Shown here in pieces: positions 23,741 through 34,000 of a stretch of DNA of 64,000 nucleotides. The stretch comes from Aurantiochytrium sp. KH105 (taxonomy: Eukaryota; Sar; Bigyra; Thraustochytrida; Thraustochytriidae), in NCBI GenBank assembly GCA_003116975.1, contig BGKB01000021.1:974480-1038479 (forward strand), in the 5' to 3' direction. How positions within the stretch are numbered: the stretch's first letter is position 1; each line of letters starts with the position of its first letter. The notes beneath the pieces are model-generated. The model was not told the origin of the DNA and made no database searches. It worked only from the letters and a program-made list of their open reading frames with translations. The position numbers and the translations under genes are program-made.

Positions 23741-25339
23741 CTAGGTAGAAAAGAGAATGCCATATCCGACGCGATTGGGCACGACCATTTCGACAGAGCC
23801 AGATGGATAGGTGCCGTCATAAGCACCTCCGTAGGCCTCTGCGCCCCATTGAGCAATGCCGCTCTTGAGTACAGCCAGAAAGGACCAGTCGTTGGAGTAA
23901 ATTTCCTGGACATTCCGGTAAAGAAGAGCCTGGTCCGAGAGCTCTCGAAGCTCGGCCACGGTGACAGTGGTGTTCCGCTGATAGAGAGTCTGACTCGTCG
24001 CTGCGATCACCTCGTTTTCTCCATCGCAATTCGTCTTTCTGTACAAGGTACAGCGCTGGGTCACGTCGTTTGTGTCCCAGTTAAAGCTGAAGTATCGGCA
24101 ATTGTAACCTCGGGCGCAGCGACGAGCGCACGTCTGAAGAGTGTTGTCGACAGTCTGGCCAATGTTGTTTTTGCATCGAGAATTTGACTCCTCGTTAAAG
24201 TACTGAAGAAAAGTTCCTTCCACGGATTCGATGGAGCCACCATACTGCTCATTGCCCCACGTCAAGACAGCGCCGTCGCTTTTCAAGGCCGCGAATGCAA
24301 AGGCCGTGCTGTAAATGGCCTCGACCCCGGTATCTACACCCTTGAGGTAGGAGTCACCGCCATAGAGCGGGTCTCCCCAGGTCTTGACGCTGCCGTCAGC
24401 CTTGAGTGCGGCAAAGGCGAATCGGTTTGAGGTAATGGAGGTGACGCCAGCGCGAACAACGTCGGCAACGGAGCGAAGGTTGCCTCCCGAAACGCTGTCG
24501 CCCCAGGCGACCGCGGTACCACTATCGGTAACTGCTGCAAAGGCATCAAAGGTGCTGGAGATGGAGACAACGTCGACGAGCTCGGACTGGACCCCAGAGC
24601 TGTCGCCGCCGCGGGCCGAGTTACCCCATGTGACCACGGATCCGTCGTCCTTGATGGCCGCAAAGGCGCCGCCCTCGGCTGCAACGATGGACGTCACGCC
24701 GCTGGTCAGATCTGATGCCACGTTGCTGGAGTCGCCACCCCAGTCTTCGTGTCCCCAGGTGACAACGGAGCCATCAGCACGGAGAACGGCAAATGCGCGG
24801 CGCGTCGATACAACGTCTGTGACCTCTTGCGACATGTCGAGGTCGTCGGGGATGCTGGCTCCAAAGTAGTCGTCACCCCAGGCGACGAGGCCTCCGCCGG
24901 ACTTGACGGCGACAAATACCCAGTCGTTGTTGTAGACGGCCTCAACATCGACGAGATCGTCAGCAACGGCGCTCGAATCGCCGCCGCTCCAAGAGTACGT
25001 GGACGGCCAGGTGACGACGGAGCCGTCGTCTTTGATGGCGCAAAAGGCCATGCGATTGCCCACGAGGTCCGTGACGCCGCTGGTGATCTGTGACCGGACG
25101 GAGGAGACGGAGCCGCCGGCATCGCTGTCGCCGCGGGCCGTCACGGCACCAGCGTCGGTGAGCATGGCAAAGGCGCCGTCCGTGGCGACGAGCTTGGTCA
25201 CGTCCTCATAGTAAGTCGGCGTTGTTGGGTCGCTGAGCTCGCCGCCAAAGGTCACGAGCTGTACAAAGTCCGCTTCTGCGACGCGAGCGAGGGACGCGAT
25301 GCTCACGAGCACCGCGAGCGCCGCGCAGCGGGCCGACAT
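23741..25339 (-). CDS. Secreted RCC1-like beta-propeller protein with PAN/Apple-like domain
   Basis: A 532-residue product starting at MSARCAALAVLVSIASLARV, a signal peptide ending near VAEA|DF. The longer frame starts only at a GTG. Residues about 40-370 hold six to eight repeats of roughly 50 residues of the form AFAALKADGSVxTWGxxxxGGDS, the RCC1/BLIP-II type of blade. Residues about 385-460 form a Cys-rich PAN/Apple-like domain (CKNNIGQTVDNTLQTCARRC, then YNCRYFSFNWDT and CTLYRKTNC). Another RCC1-like blade follows (NDWSFLAVLKSGIAQWGAEA). There is no membrane helix, so it is probably extracellular and binds protein or glycan. PAN-like domains recur in both G8 genes of this window. The usual nuclear GEF role of RCC1 does not apply to a secreted protein. 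No enzymatic motif is visible. Confidence 0.85.
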   Translation of the reverse strand: MSARCAALAVLVSIASLARVAEADFVQLVTFGGELSDPTTPTYYEDVTKLVATDGAFAMLTDAGAVTARGDSDAGGSVSSVRSQITSGVTDLVGNRMAFCAIKDDGSVVTWPSTYSWSGGDSSAVADDLVDVEAVYNNDWVFVAVKSGGGLVAWGDDYFGASIPDDLDMSQEVTDVVSTRRAFAVLRADGSVVTWGHEDWGGDSSNVASDLTSGVTSIVAAEGGAFAAIKDDGSVVTWGNSARGGDSSGVQSELVDVVSISSTFDAFAAVTDSGTAVAWGDSVSGGNLRSVADVVRAGVTSITSNRFAFAALKADGSVKTWGDPLYGGDSYLKGVDTGVEAIYSTAFAFAALKSDGAVLTWGNEQYGGSIESVEGTFLQYFNEESNSRCKNNIGQTVDNTLQTCARRCARGYNCRYFSFNWDTNDVTQRCTLYRKTNCDGENEVIAATSQTLYQRNTTVTVAELRELSDQALLYRNVQEIYSNDWSFLAVLKSGIAQWGAEAYGGAYDGTYPSGSVEMVVPNRVGYGILFST

Positions 25340-25727
25340 CCTCTCTCGAGCGATACGCACGCACGCACGGACGGAGGACACGCGCCCTCTTCGGCTCGCC
25401 TGGGCTCGACTTGACTCGCCTCGGTTCGCCTCGCGAGCTCGGGATCCTCCTGCCTGATGCCGCGCGCCGATGCAAGCTGGTCGGACCCCAGCAGCAGCGT
25501 CGCGCCGCTCCGCTCCGCTCCAGCCGCGTCGGGCGAGGCCGCGCCGAGCTGCTGCCGCCGCCGCCGCCGCCGCTCGCTCCTCTGCTGCCGCCGGCCAATC
25601 CAGTTTTGGGGGTCACGCACGGCGCACCAGAGAGGACCTCCATCGCGCCCCTTTCGAAAGACAGCCACGAGGCCAGAGAAGAGAAAGCAAGGCGGGAAAC
25701 AAAGAAGAACAGCCAGCAAAAGAAAGA

Positions 25728-25905
25728 ACTTGAAAGAAAGAAAGAAAGAAAGAAAGCTTGAAAGAAAGCAAGAAAGAAAGAAAGCTTGAAAGAAAGCAAG
25801 AAAGAAAGAAAGCAAGAAAGCTTGAAAGAAAGCTTGAAAGAAAGAAAGAAAGAAAGCTTGAAAGAAAGAAAGCTTGAAAGAAAGAAAGAAAGAAAGAAAG
25901 CTTGA

Positions 25906-25960
<55 letters not shown>
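25728..25960. repeat. Polypurine GAAA microsatellite with embedded AAGCTTG units
   Basis: About 230 bp of AAAG repeats on the + strand are interrupted at intervals by GCTTG or GCAAG. Seven AAGCTT hexamers occur in about 150 bp. The strand is almost purely purine. Confidence 0.95.
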
Positions 25961-26210
25961 GGCAAATGGAACGAAGCGCGGCCGCAAGGGCGCGGGCGCG
26001 CTTTGTCCACTTGCGCCGCGCCGATAGCCGACTTGCAGCGGGCGCCCGCAAGAGCAGCTCGGCACACCATCATGGACGGACGCATCATGGAGGCACGTGC
26101 GCGAAGCGACCGACTCCACGGTGCCGCCAGGGCCGCGCCGGAGAGGCCCGCGGCGAGGAGCGGCGCGCCGCCCGCCGCTGCAGCTGCACGCGGGGCGCGC
26201 GAGGCGAGCG

Positions 26211-26270
26211 CCGAGCTGAGTCGGGCCGAGCCGAGCTCAGCTCAGCTCAACTCAGCTCAGCTGAGCTGAT
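26211..26270. repeat. GAGCT/CAGCT pentamer repeat with self-complementarity
   Basis: Overlapping GAGCTCAGCT units form a short, palindrome-rich tract in the divergent intergenic region. Confidence 0.8.
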
Positions 26271-27009
26271 CCGAACCGGGCCGCGTCGCGCGACGCAGAG
26301 CGACGGAGAGAGGGACTCGGAGGACGGCCGCCATCACGCGCCGCAGATTACGAAAGATGGAGGATAGGGAGAGGATATTCTGGGAGAGAGGGTGGGAACC
26401 GACCGTCCGGGACGTGTGCGATGTCCCCCACCCTCCGTTAGGTTAGCAGTAGGCCGGGGGGCAGTCTAGCATGTGCGTGCACGTCTGCGAACAAGAATGG
26501 ACGGACGCGAAGGTGTGTGCTGCATGGTGACCACTGTTGGCTCTTCTTCAACGGATAGAGTCCTCATTCGTAGGGGTGGGGGAAAGGGCTGGGAGAGAGG
26601 GCCGCGGCGGGGAGGAGGCAAGAAAGACTTAGCTTGGAGGGAGGCTCTTGATCACATTTTCCGGCAAGGATCGCATCGAAAGGTCCGTTCGAAGGCTTGC
26701 CTGCAGTGCATGTCGAGCGCTTCTTTGGCTGCGCGGTCGACAGCCACCTAGAAAAGCCCTTTACCGCAGCTAGGCCTACGAACTCCACCCGTCAGGATAT
26801 GTCCTAGATTTGTATGATCAAACGTTACAAAAGGTGACGAAGCGGTTGGTCACTTCGAGCTCTCTCTTGCAGGCAGCTCAGCTCACTTCTTACGAGCATA
26901 TCCGTGTGTCCGTTTCGTGGCAATTCATGGCACATCAGAACAACGCTGCTTCGGGAGATGAGGGGTTCCAACGTTGCTCTCGGCCCAGACAACAAAGCTT
27001 TATTGAGAT

Positions 27010-28197
27010 ATGCGGAGGGGGTTGACGCGCTACGAGGCCGTAGCGTGCGACCCCAGCACGGCCTACGCTTGCCTTGGCCCCGGGGAGTGCGTCCCGAGCG
27101 GGTATTGCCAATGTGACAGCAATTGGGCTGTGGCAGGCGCCCAGCTTGCAGAAGGCCGACCAGCATGCAATGTAAATGAAAGCTTCATCTTGGCAGTACG
27201 TGGCTGCTACGTGATCTTGGCCATCATCGCCTTTCTCCTCTTTGTGTTTAGTTTTCAGGAGGCGTTGCGCAAACGCAAAGGCGGGGGATTGCTAGCCTTG
27301 CTTACCAAGTCGCTGCCCATTCTCACGATGCACGGGCTGTCGGCAACTATTATCACACTCTGGTTTAGTCGAGACGACGAGGGCCACCTTCACAATTACA
27401 TGGTTCACAAGCCGGTCACGGCGATTTCAGACTGGGGTCTGGCGCTGGCGCTTGTGAGCGAGACCGTCTTTTTGACGTCATTTCGTCGCCGCGTGCTCAT
27501 CATAGTGAGTGCTCAGGGCATCACGCGAGCGAGCGTCCCGGGAAAGGCGCTTGGTTCGCAGCGAGGGCTGATCGTAACCGCCTCGTGTATTATGGGCGTC
27601 TTCTCGATGCCGCTCATCGGACTCAGTTTGGGGAATCAGCGTGTCATTCGAGCTGGATTTTGTTGCATGGCAATCGTGGACACTTACCTTGCAAGCTCGA
27701 CGGTGCGCATCATGTCGCACCTTGCCATCCGTTTGCGCTCGGCCGTGAGCTCGGCTCCATCAGGCGCAAGGTCAACGCAAAAGCTACGACAAATGCTCTG
27801 GCGATGTTATCTACTCCGCGCTGTGGACGGCTGTGTGCAAATTTTTACGACCTTGTGCCATCTTTCGCTGGGCCTCTTTTTCGAGACCCTGTTTCCCTTT
27901 TCGGAATATATTGCGGTCACGGTGCTCACCTTGGGCCTCGTGGACGCCATCGTGCACAGCGCGCTCAGCGTGCTGCGCAAGAAGAACAAGCAGCGGCGGT
28001 TCTCCAGCGGCGCGGCCTCGAAGCGCCGTCGTGTCACGCCCTCCGCGACCGCGGCCTCGGGGCTCTCCACCGTCGCCGCCTCGGCCTCGGGCGCGGCGCT
28101 GGACCTCGCCTGCGACGCCCCCGGGGACTCCCCGCCTGCGTCCCGGAGCGCCCTGCACGATGGTTGCGCAAGCGTCGCAAACGTGGCCCCGAGCTGA
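27010..28197 (+). CDS. Seven-helix membrane protein with short Cys-rich N-terminal domain
   Basis: A 395-residue product from ATG to TGA. Residues about 13-53 form a compact Cys-rich, EGF-like segment (CDPSTAYACLGPGECVPSGY, then CQCDSNW). Seven hydrophobic segments follow: VRGCYVILAIIAFLLFVF, SLPILTMHGLSATIITLWF, WGLALALVSETVFLT, LIVTASCIMGVFSMPLIGL, AGFCCMAIVDTYLA, FTTLCHLSLGLFFETLF and AVTVLTLGLVDAIVHSAL. The tail of about 90 residues is Ser/Ala-rich with basic KKNKQRRF and KRRR clusters. The topology is receptor-like, with the Cys-rich part outside. No known GPCR motif such as DRY is visible and I do not recognise the family. A stop lies two codons upstream of the ATG and no signal peptide precedes the Cys-rich part, so a 5' exon may be missing. 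TAG|CGTGCGACC at about 27045 is a possible acceptor. Confidence 0.65.
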   Translation: MRRGLTRYEAVACDPSTAYACLGPGECVPSGYCQCDSNWAVAGAQLAEGRPACNVNESFILAVRGCYVILAIIAFLLFVFSFQEALRKRKGGGLLALLTKSLPILTMHGLSATIITLWFSRDDEGHLHNYMVHKPVTAISDWGLALALVSETVFLTSFRRRVLIIVSAQGITRASVPGKALGSQRGLIVTASCIMGVFSMPLIGLSLGNQRVIRAGFCCMAIVDTYLASSTVRIMSHLAIRLRSAVSSAPSGARSTQKLRQMLWRCYLLRAVDGCVQIFTTLCHLSLGLFFETLFPFSEYIAVTVLTLGLVDAIVHSALSVLRKKNKQRRFSSGAASKRRRVTPSATAASGLSTVAASASGAALDLACDAPGDSPPASRSALHDGCASVANVAPS

Positions 28198-28611
28198 CTC
28201 TCGGGAAGCGACGGCGTCGCCAACAGGCACGGCTGCGGCCTGGCGCTGGGAGCGGCACGGCGCGGCCTGGCCTGGCCTGGCCTGGCGTGGCGTGGCATGG
28301 GAGCGCAGATGACCGCCGCGCGGCCGGCGAGGCGAGGCCCCACCTCTCGCGAGCGCTTGCAGGCAGCAGCAGGCAAGGGAGAGGAAGTCTTGAGACAGAT
28401 GGAGACCGGGAAGAACATCTGCGGTTTGTGACACGCGCAAGCGGGCACGCAAAAAGCTGCCGCTGAGCAAATCTTACGACCCATCGTCAGCTGCCACTCG
28501 GAGCTTGCTGGTTTTGCAGCAAACGCGCAACGTGCTTGGCGTTGGTTGAGGCAGCAGAACACAGCTTGGAGAGACAGGCAGACGAGCAGGTAGGCAAGAA
28601 GCGAACGCAAG
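28198..28611. other. Intergenic region between the 7TM and sulfotransferase genes
   Basis: About 410 bp with a TGGCC/TGGCG tandem stretch near 28262-28300. It probably contains the 7TM 3' UTR and the sulfotransferase 5' flank. No gene seen. Confidence 0.5.
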
Positions 28612-29571
28612 ATGGACCACGCGGAGAGCGCAGACCACCAGCGCACCTGGCTCGAGGACTTCCGCGGAAGCAACCTCTACCTCACGTTTCGTGTAGCGTT
28701 CGGGTTGAACCTGGACGAAGGCGCGGAACGCGTAGAGGACCTGCAAATTCTGAGCGGGGCGCTGGCCAAGTCCGGAAGCAAGTCCATCAAGTCGGCGCTC
28801 GAGACGCTCGGATTTCGTGTGTATCATGGAGAGGACTGCGCCAGCGAGGACCATGTAATTGCGGCCCGCGCGCTCGAAGGCCAAGAAGGTGCGCTAGAGA
28901 CCTGGATGGCCAAGGTGAAGGCCCAGGGGTACAACGCTACAGTGGACGTTCCCATGGCTTTCTTTTTTGAAGAGCTTATGGAGTTGTACCCGGAAGCCAA
29001 GGTTCTCCTCGTTGTGCGCGAAAACACCACGTCTTGGGCCGAAAGTTTCGCTGCTCAGTCCAGAGCCTTTAGTTCCATCACGGGCTACCCCTTCAACTGG
29101 CTCATTCCGACTTGGGAGGACTTTACAGGACCTTTTTCGCAAGGTCTCCAGGACAATTTGGATTGTCAATTCGGCGAAGTTTGGTGGAACTCGACGTATT
29201 TTCCCTGGATTCGTACGGTCTGGGACTATGAGATTGACACGGCGCGATGTGCACAAGGAATCGATGCGTACGTACACAATGTGCGTACCATCGTACCCCA
29301 GGAGCGTCTCATTGAGATGAGCGTCACGGATGGGTGGAAGCCTTTGTGCGAAGGTTTGGGCGTCCCGGAGCCTGATGTGCCCTTCCCACGCCTCAACTCG
29401 AGGTCCGAGATTGTCATTGGCAAGACGATCATCCGTTCCATTGCCGTGGCTTGGCCATTTCTGGCGTTGCTCAACATTTTCATTGTTTTTGGTCTCCTCC
29501 GCTTTTGTGTGAGCACGCTGTGCGGCCGTCGCTCGAGCAAGGGTCTCGACACGAAGAAGAAGCTTGCTTGA
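28612..29571 (+). CDS. Sulfotransferase family protein (Sulfotransfer_4-like) with C-terminal membrane anchor
   Basis: A 319-residue product from ATG (MDHAESADHQRTWLEDF) to TGA. The fold is that of P-loop sulfotransferases, which move sulfate from PAPS to an acceptor. SGSKSIKSALETLGFRVYHG occupies the PAPS 5'-phosphosulfate site, although the usual TGTTS-type loop is changed to GSKSIKS. DVPMAFFFEELMELYPEAKV leads into LLVVRENTTSWAESFAAQSR, the 3'-phosphate-binding region with Arg and Ser. DGWKPLCEGLGVPEPDVPFP and then RLNS are diagnostic of the Sulfotransfer_4 family. A hydrophobic segment near residues 274-298 (VAWPFLALLNIFIVFGLLRF) precedes a basic tail, suggesting a tail-anchored enzyme, perhaps at the Golgi. 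The acceptor is unknown; sulfated polysaccharide would fit a marine protist, but that is inference. Confidence 0.85.
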   Translation: MDHAESADHQRTWLEDFRGSNLYLTFRVAFGLNLDEGAERVEDLQILSGALAKSGSKSIKSALETLGFRVYHGEDCASEDHVIAARALEGQEGALETWMAKVKAQGYNATVDVPMAFFFEELMELYPEAKVLLVVRENTTSWAESFAAQSRAFSSITGYPFNWLIPTWEDFTGPFSQGLQDNLDCQFGEVWWNSTYFPWIRTVWDYEIDTARCAQGIDAYVHNVRTIVPQERLIEMSVTDGWKPLCEGLGVPEPDVPFPRLNSRSEIVIGKTIIRSIAVAWPFLALLNIFIVFGLLRFCVSTLCGRRSSKGLDTKKKLA

Positions 29572-30138
29572 GAGGTCTTTGCTTCCTTTTCTGTTTTTCT
29601 CTCTCTCGACCGTACGAGATTTTCGGCGAAACCATTTCCCCAACGCGGCGTCAAACACGCGAGACATTACATTATAGAATAATAAAAAATACCACATGGC
29701 CAAATGATTCCTATGATAGCCCTCGCACCCCTGTACGAATTTGTAGGGAAATTCTCTCTCCCGGTGGAAGTGTCGTGGCCGGGCTTATGCCAATTCTTTG
29801 CAGGGACAGCCGACCCGTTCGCCTCTGCGAATGGAGCCGAGGCGTTGGCTGCGTTGGCAGCGCTAGTCGTGGCAATGGCTGTGTTCGATGTAGGGGAATT
29901 CTTTCGGTGGAAGTGTCGTTGGTTTTTTGCGAAGTTGGTCGCCACAAAGGCAAACTGTCGAGCGCTAAAATGGCACATCCAAATCACCCGAGCGCAACGC
30001 AATTTGTTGGTTCCTCACTGTATATCGGTCTACTTCGGCCTAGGTTTCCCTTTTCCTCGGTCATTCTGACAAGACTTCAAACTTTGACACAACAATTCAT
30101 TTTGGATTTATTTTCTAAAAGCGTGCTACCCTGGCTAA

Positions 30139-30165
30139 ATTTCGTCCCGTTTTTCGGGACGAAAT
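30139..30165. repeat. Perfect hairpin palindrome
   Basis: Arms ATTTCGTCCCG and CGGGACGAAAT are exact reverse complements around a TTTTT loop. Confidence 0.9.
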
Positions 30166-30199
30166 CATCGGCGAAATAGTTTTGCCGAAACGGGGTGTA

Positions 30200-30721
30200 G
30201 TCTCGGCCCGAAAAACGGGACGAAATATCTAAAAATCAGAAAAGTCATTGAAAGAAATACCCCAGATCAAATTTAAATCTCGCGCGTTGGCATGGTTATT
30301 CCCACGATACCCCTCCGTCGCCATGCAAGTTTTCGGGGAGATTCATCCGGTAGACATGATCAAGCATGATCTGCAAAGTGGGTACTTGTTGGCATTGTAG
30401 CGGGAGCCTAACCACCGCTCTTCGTTGATAGCTGCGACGGCTGCATAGCCTTACCTTGGCGTCGCGTTGCGACGCGCAACGACGAGATCACCCAGCAGAC
30501 GTGCCGCAGCTGTTCTCCCATCATCCTTCTTCGCGCTGTGGTCGGCAGCGCAAGTTCGTCCACGCCATGACGCACGCCTTTGAAGATGGTGACGTGCGAG
30601 CGCCGCAGCAATAAATTCTCCGAGCGCAACGCAATTCTTAAATTTACTACACGAAACTCCAGTAAGAGGGTCTTAGTCATATTAGCCTTAATTAATTTCG
30701 TCCCGTTTTTCGGGACGAGAC
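30200..30721. mobile_element. Candidate non-autonomous element with 27-bp terminal inverted repeats
   Basis: The left end begins GTCTCGGCCCGAAAAACGGG (30200-30226). The right end (30695-30721) is its reverse complement with one mismatch in 27. The interior is about 470 bp with no credible frame, which fits a MITE-like element. Each end is itself a hairpin. I could not identify a convincing target-site duplication, so mobility is inferred from the termini alone. Confidence 0.4.
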
Positions 30722-31026
30722 CTATTCTGACCAAATAGACCACTTTATACTCGCAGCCGCCAAGTCAGTCTTTCATCTAAATCTCAATCAAAAACACTTT
30801 TCAGAATCTCAAACTTTAGTATAGTAATCTAGACATGGAAACCTAGCTTTGCGCTCAATTTCATAACACGCGGTGTAGATCTGATCATGCCCAGACGGAT
30901 AACGTGAGCAGAGATTTCGTCCCAATTTCGTCCCGTTTTATGTGGCTAGCCAGGATCGTGCAAATGATATTTCGTTCGATTTTGCGTGCGACCAATTATG
31001 CTCAATTGCGGAGCGCTTTCTATTTC

Positions 31027-34000
31027 TTAGAGATCAGTGCAGCTGCGCGGCCCGGAAATGGACTTTTTATCAGCACTCGTGCCGCCATCGAGATCAGAGA
31101 GGAGCGCGCATGTTTTCTTGTTGGACCCCTTGGCCGTGTAATTCCAGTGCGTGCACGTTTCGGCGTCACGACAAGCGGTTTGACAAGCTTGCCAGTTCTT
31201 GACGTTTGCAATCTGATCAAGCACCGTTCCTTGCGCTGCGGTCTTTTTGTTCTGACAGAATTGATGCACCGGATCGGCGGTCGACAATGTGAGAACGCCT
31301 GCAGTCCATCCGTTCTTGCGAATAACCTCGTGGTCCTGTCCACGAAGCAACATGCACTTTTTGCGCTTCGCAAAGTGATTAAAGTTGCCACACTCAGCGT
31401 CCTCGAAGCAAGCCTGCTGGCATGCCTCGGTGGTGGTAATCTTCGACTGAACCTTGATCTTGGTCTGCTTGGTGGGCTTAATGTAAAGACTTTCGCCAGT
31501 CGTCACGCTGAGGCCCGGGACGCAGCGGTCAAAGGCGGCGGCGTAGCTCCCCATCCCAAAGCCGTAGTCTTCGCAGATGGCCGAAGCGTCATAAGCAGAC
31601 TTTGCGCAGTAAGCAGAGTTGGTCGAGTTGAGCTTGCAGCCTGAAACACGGAGCTCGAGCTGGCCATGCCACATGATTGGAGGAATGCGGACGTCAGAGC
31701 GCTCAAAGTACGAGGTGCCGAGATTCCCGTAAGCCGGGGGCGACGTGAAATCGAGAGGACTCATTCTTTGCTGGATGAAGCGGAAGTAAAGGAGGCCACG
31801 GTTGGTGTCGAAGAAGTACGTGTCGCCGTTGCTTGCAAGCACCTCGGCAATGGAGTTGACGGATGTGAATTCGTGGTCACAGTACTGGTTCCAGACGGGG
31901 TTGCACCAGTAGGCCGCAACGTAGTGCAAGCTGATGGTGACTCCGCTGGGGTACGGGATGGCGATAAGGACAACGTCGTCTTCATCAATTTGGGCACCCT
32001 TGAAATCAATGCTCACTGGGCTTCCACTGTCAAAGAGGAAGAGCCAACCAAGTCCATTGGAAGGACCAGTAATGACAGGATTCCCCTTGATGGGGAGACC
32101 GACTTGGTCGGCAGCGTCCGGATCTTGGTATCCGAGATGGACGACGGAGCCAACTCGCGGACACTCGATTTGATCTCCGTTACCGCAAATCGTGTTGGCA
32201 TCGAATTTCGCGTCGAGTGCCTCGTCAAAGGCAATGGTGAAGCTTGAAATGCCACGACGATTGTCGTTGTCCTTGGAGACGTGATCGCAGAGGTACCAGA
32301 TGTCTTGGGTCGTACAGTCGTCGTCGGTGCGCCACCACTCGATACCCCCTCGCGCGGCACCAACGATCTTGGGTCCATCGGCCTCAGAGCCGAGAACAGT
32401 CCCGTCAGCGTCAAGCCAGTTGGCCAAGTAGCCGCTCACAGAAAGATAGTCTGAGACCGAAGGACGAATGAGCATGGAGGTGTCGACATTTTCATATTTG
32501 ACATTGCGTGTGGCCTGGAGAAACCCGGGCGCGTAGCGGTCCGAGTGCGTGAGGAAGCGCCAGACGGGACTGCCAGATGCGGCGTCGCCGCAATTGCGAA
32601 AAGTGATGCCGTCGATGATGTGGCGTTGGTGCGTGTCGTACCACTCAAAGCCCATATGGTATTGCGACCAACGTTTCTCGTACCAGCTTGTCCCTGGAAG
32701 TTCGGGGGTGAAGGAGTTGGAGCGACAGACAGTGAGCATGTTGTGCACGTAGTGGTAGCCCAAGATGGCAATGGCGCGTGTAACGTCATGCGCCTCGAGT
32801 CCATCGATGGTGCTGCGCGCGCCCCAATTGTTGAGCCCGTAGTTGGCGAGAAAGATCTTGGTGTTGGTGAAGACGAGATCGCACTCGGTGTATCGGCCCC
32901 AAGGGCTCGAATTAGTAGGGTCTGTGAGACACATTGTGCTTCTTCCGGACACTTCGCGACCGGGGTTGTAGAAGAGATCATCGGAGCTGTCGTCGACATG
33001 TTCGAGCTTGCCTCCTACGTAGATGCAGCCGCCCATGACCCACCAGATACCAGTGCCGTGACAGGTGTTACCGTCAAATTCGATGAAAGGGCGCTCTTCA
33101 GGGGTCATGCCCGGGTCGAATTCGAGGTCGCGATAGAACATGATGGCCTTGGGCATTTTCACAATGGCAAATCCCGCGTAACCTCCAGAAGCGGCGTTGC
33201 CAATGTACGAGTTGTATGCATTGGTAATGTAGATACCGCTGGCCGTGGTGTCGGCGGGCTGGGTGAGCATATCCGAGCTGTACACGTTGTCCATGAACTG
33301 CGCACCAGAGGTCCGAGGATATTCCATAAAGTGCACGTGACTGGCCAGGTTGTAGGCTAGCGTGTTCTTTTCTTCGACGCCATCTTCGCCACTGTAAAAG
33401 CAGTGCCCGATGGCGTCATAGGCGACGTTGTCCTGAAGAAGGGTGTTATTGGTGCCGTGAATGGTGGCACAGCGGTAGAATGTATGGTGCATACTCGAGT
33501 GTTTGAGGTACGAGCGAACACCACCTTCACCGATCAAGTGCACGTGCCACGGATAGCGCGCGAGCACATTGGTCTGACCCATGCGGTAAAGCTCGACGCC
33601 CTCGAAACGAGTCGTGGCATTCGGGCCCATGGCAATCGTGTGCCCGCCATAGCCCGTCAGCCACTTGTGCTCGCACGGATACGTGCCGTAGCCGCTGCTT
33701 TCGCAAATGTCATCTTCCGTATCGGTGGGCTCGGATGTCTCGTCGCCTTGAATGACAATGTTGCGCGAAAGTAGACCCACCTCGCCCTGGTACTCGGGAC
33801 CGCCATAGTGCGTGTATGCGAGGGCCTCGGTGAGCGTGATGCGCGAAAATTCGCCTTTAACGTGCACGTTTGCAATCTCGCGCACCTCGTTGCGATGCCA
33901 GTCGCGAGAGTCCTTGATTTCTGTTCCCGTGAGCACGAGGCGTTGGCCAGCACGCCAATTCACACGATGCTGAAGGTAAATTTGCGTGTCTCCTGCTGCG

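Larger units (their letters stand above)
25340..27009. other. Divergent intergenic region with simple repeats
   Basis: About 1.67 kb between the RCC1-like gene (-) and the 7TM gene (+). It holds a GAAA polypurine tract and a GAGCT repeat, otherwise GC-rich sequence. Open frames here are low-complexity and I accept none as a gene. An upstream exon of the 7TM gene could lie in 26.4-27.0 kb, but I found no clear donor site. Confidence 0.5.
29572..31026. other. Gene-free region with inverted and direct repeats
   Basis: About 1.45 kb between the sulfotransferase (+) and the first G8 gene (-). It is AT-richer than its surroundings. The motif ATTTCGTCCCG recurs in both orientations, and two diverged copies of a roughly 350-bp segment (about 29690-30010 and 30290-30650) share an exact CCGAGCGCAACGCAATT (29988-30004 and 30620-30636). 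The short open frames show no protein family. Confidence 0.6.

Noticed and set aside
29704-30069. 121-codon open frame downstream of the sulfotransferase
   Set aside because: It lies within a diverged direct repeat, and no motif or codon bias supports it.
30200-30721. A target-site duplication proving transposition
   Set aside because: The sequences immediately outside the two ends do not give a convincing matching duplication, so I left mobility as a possibility only.
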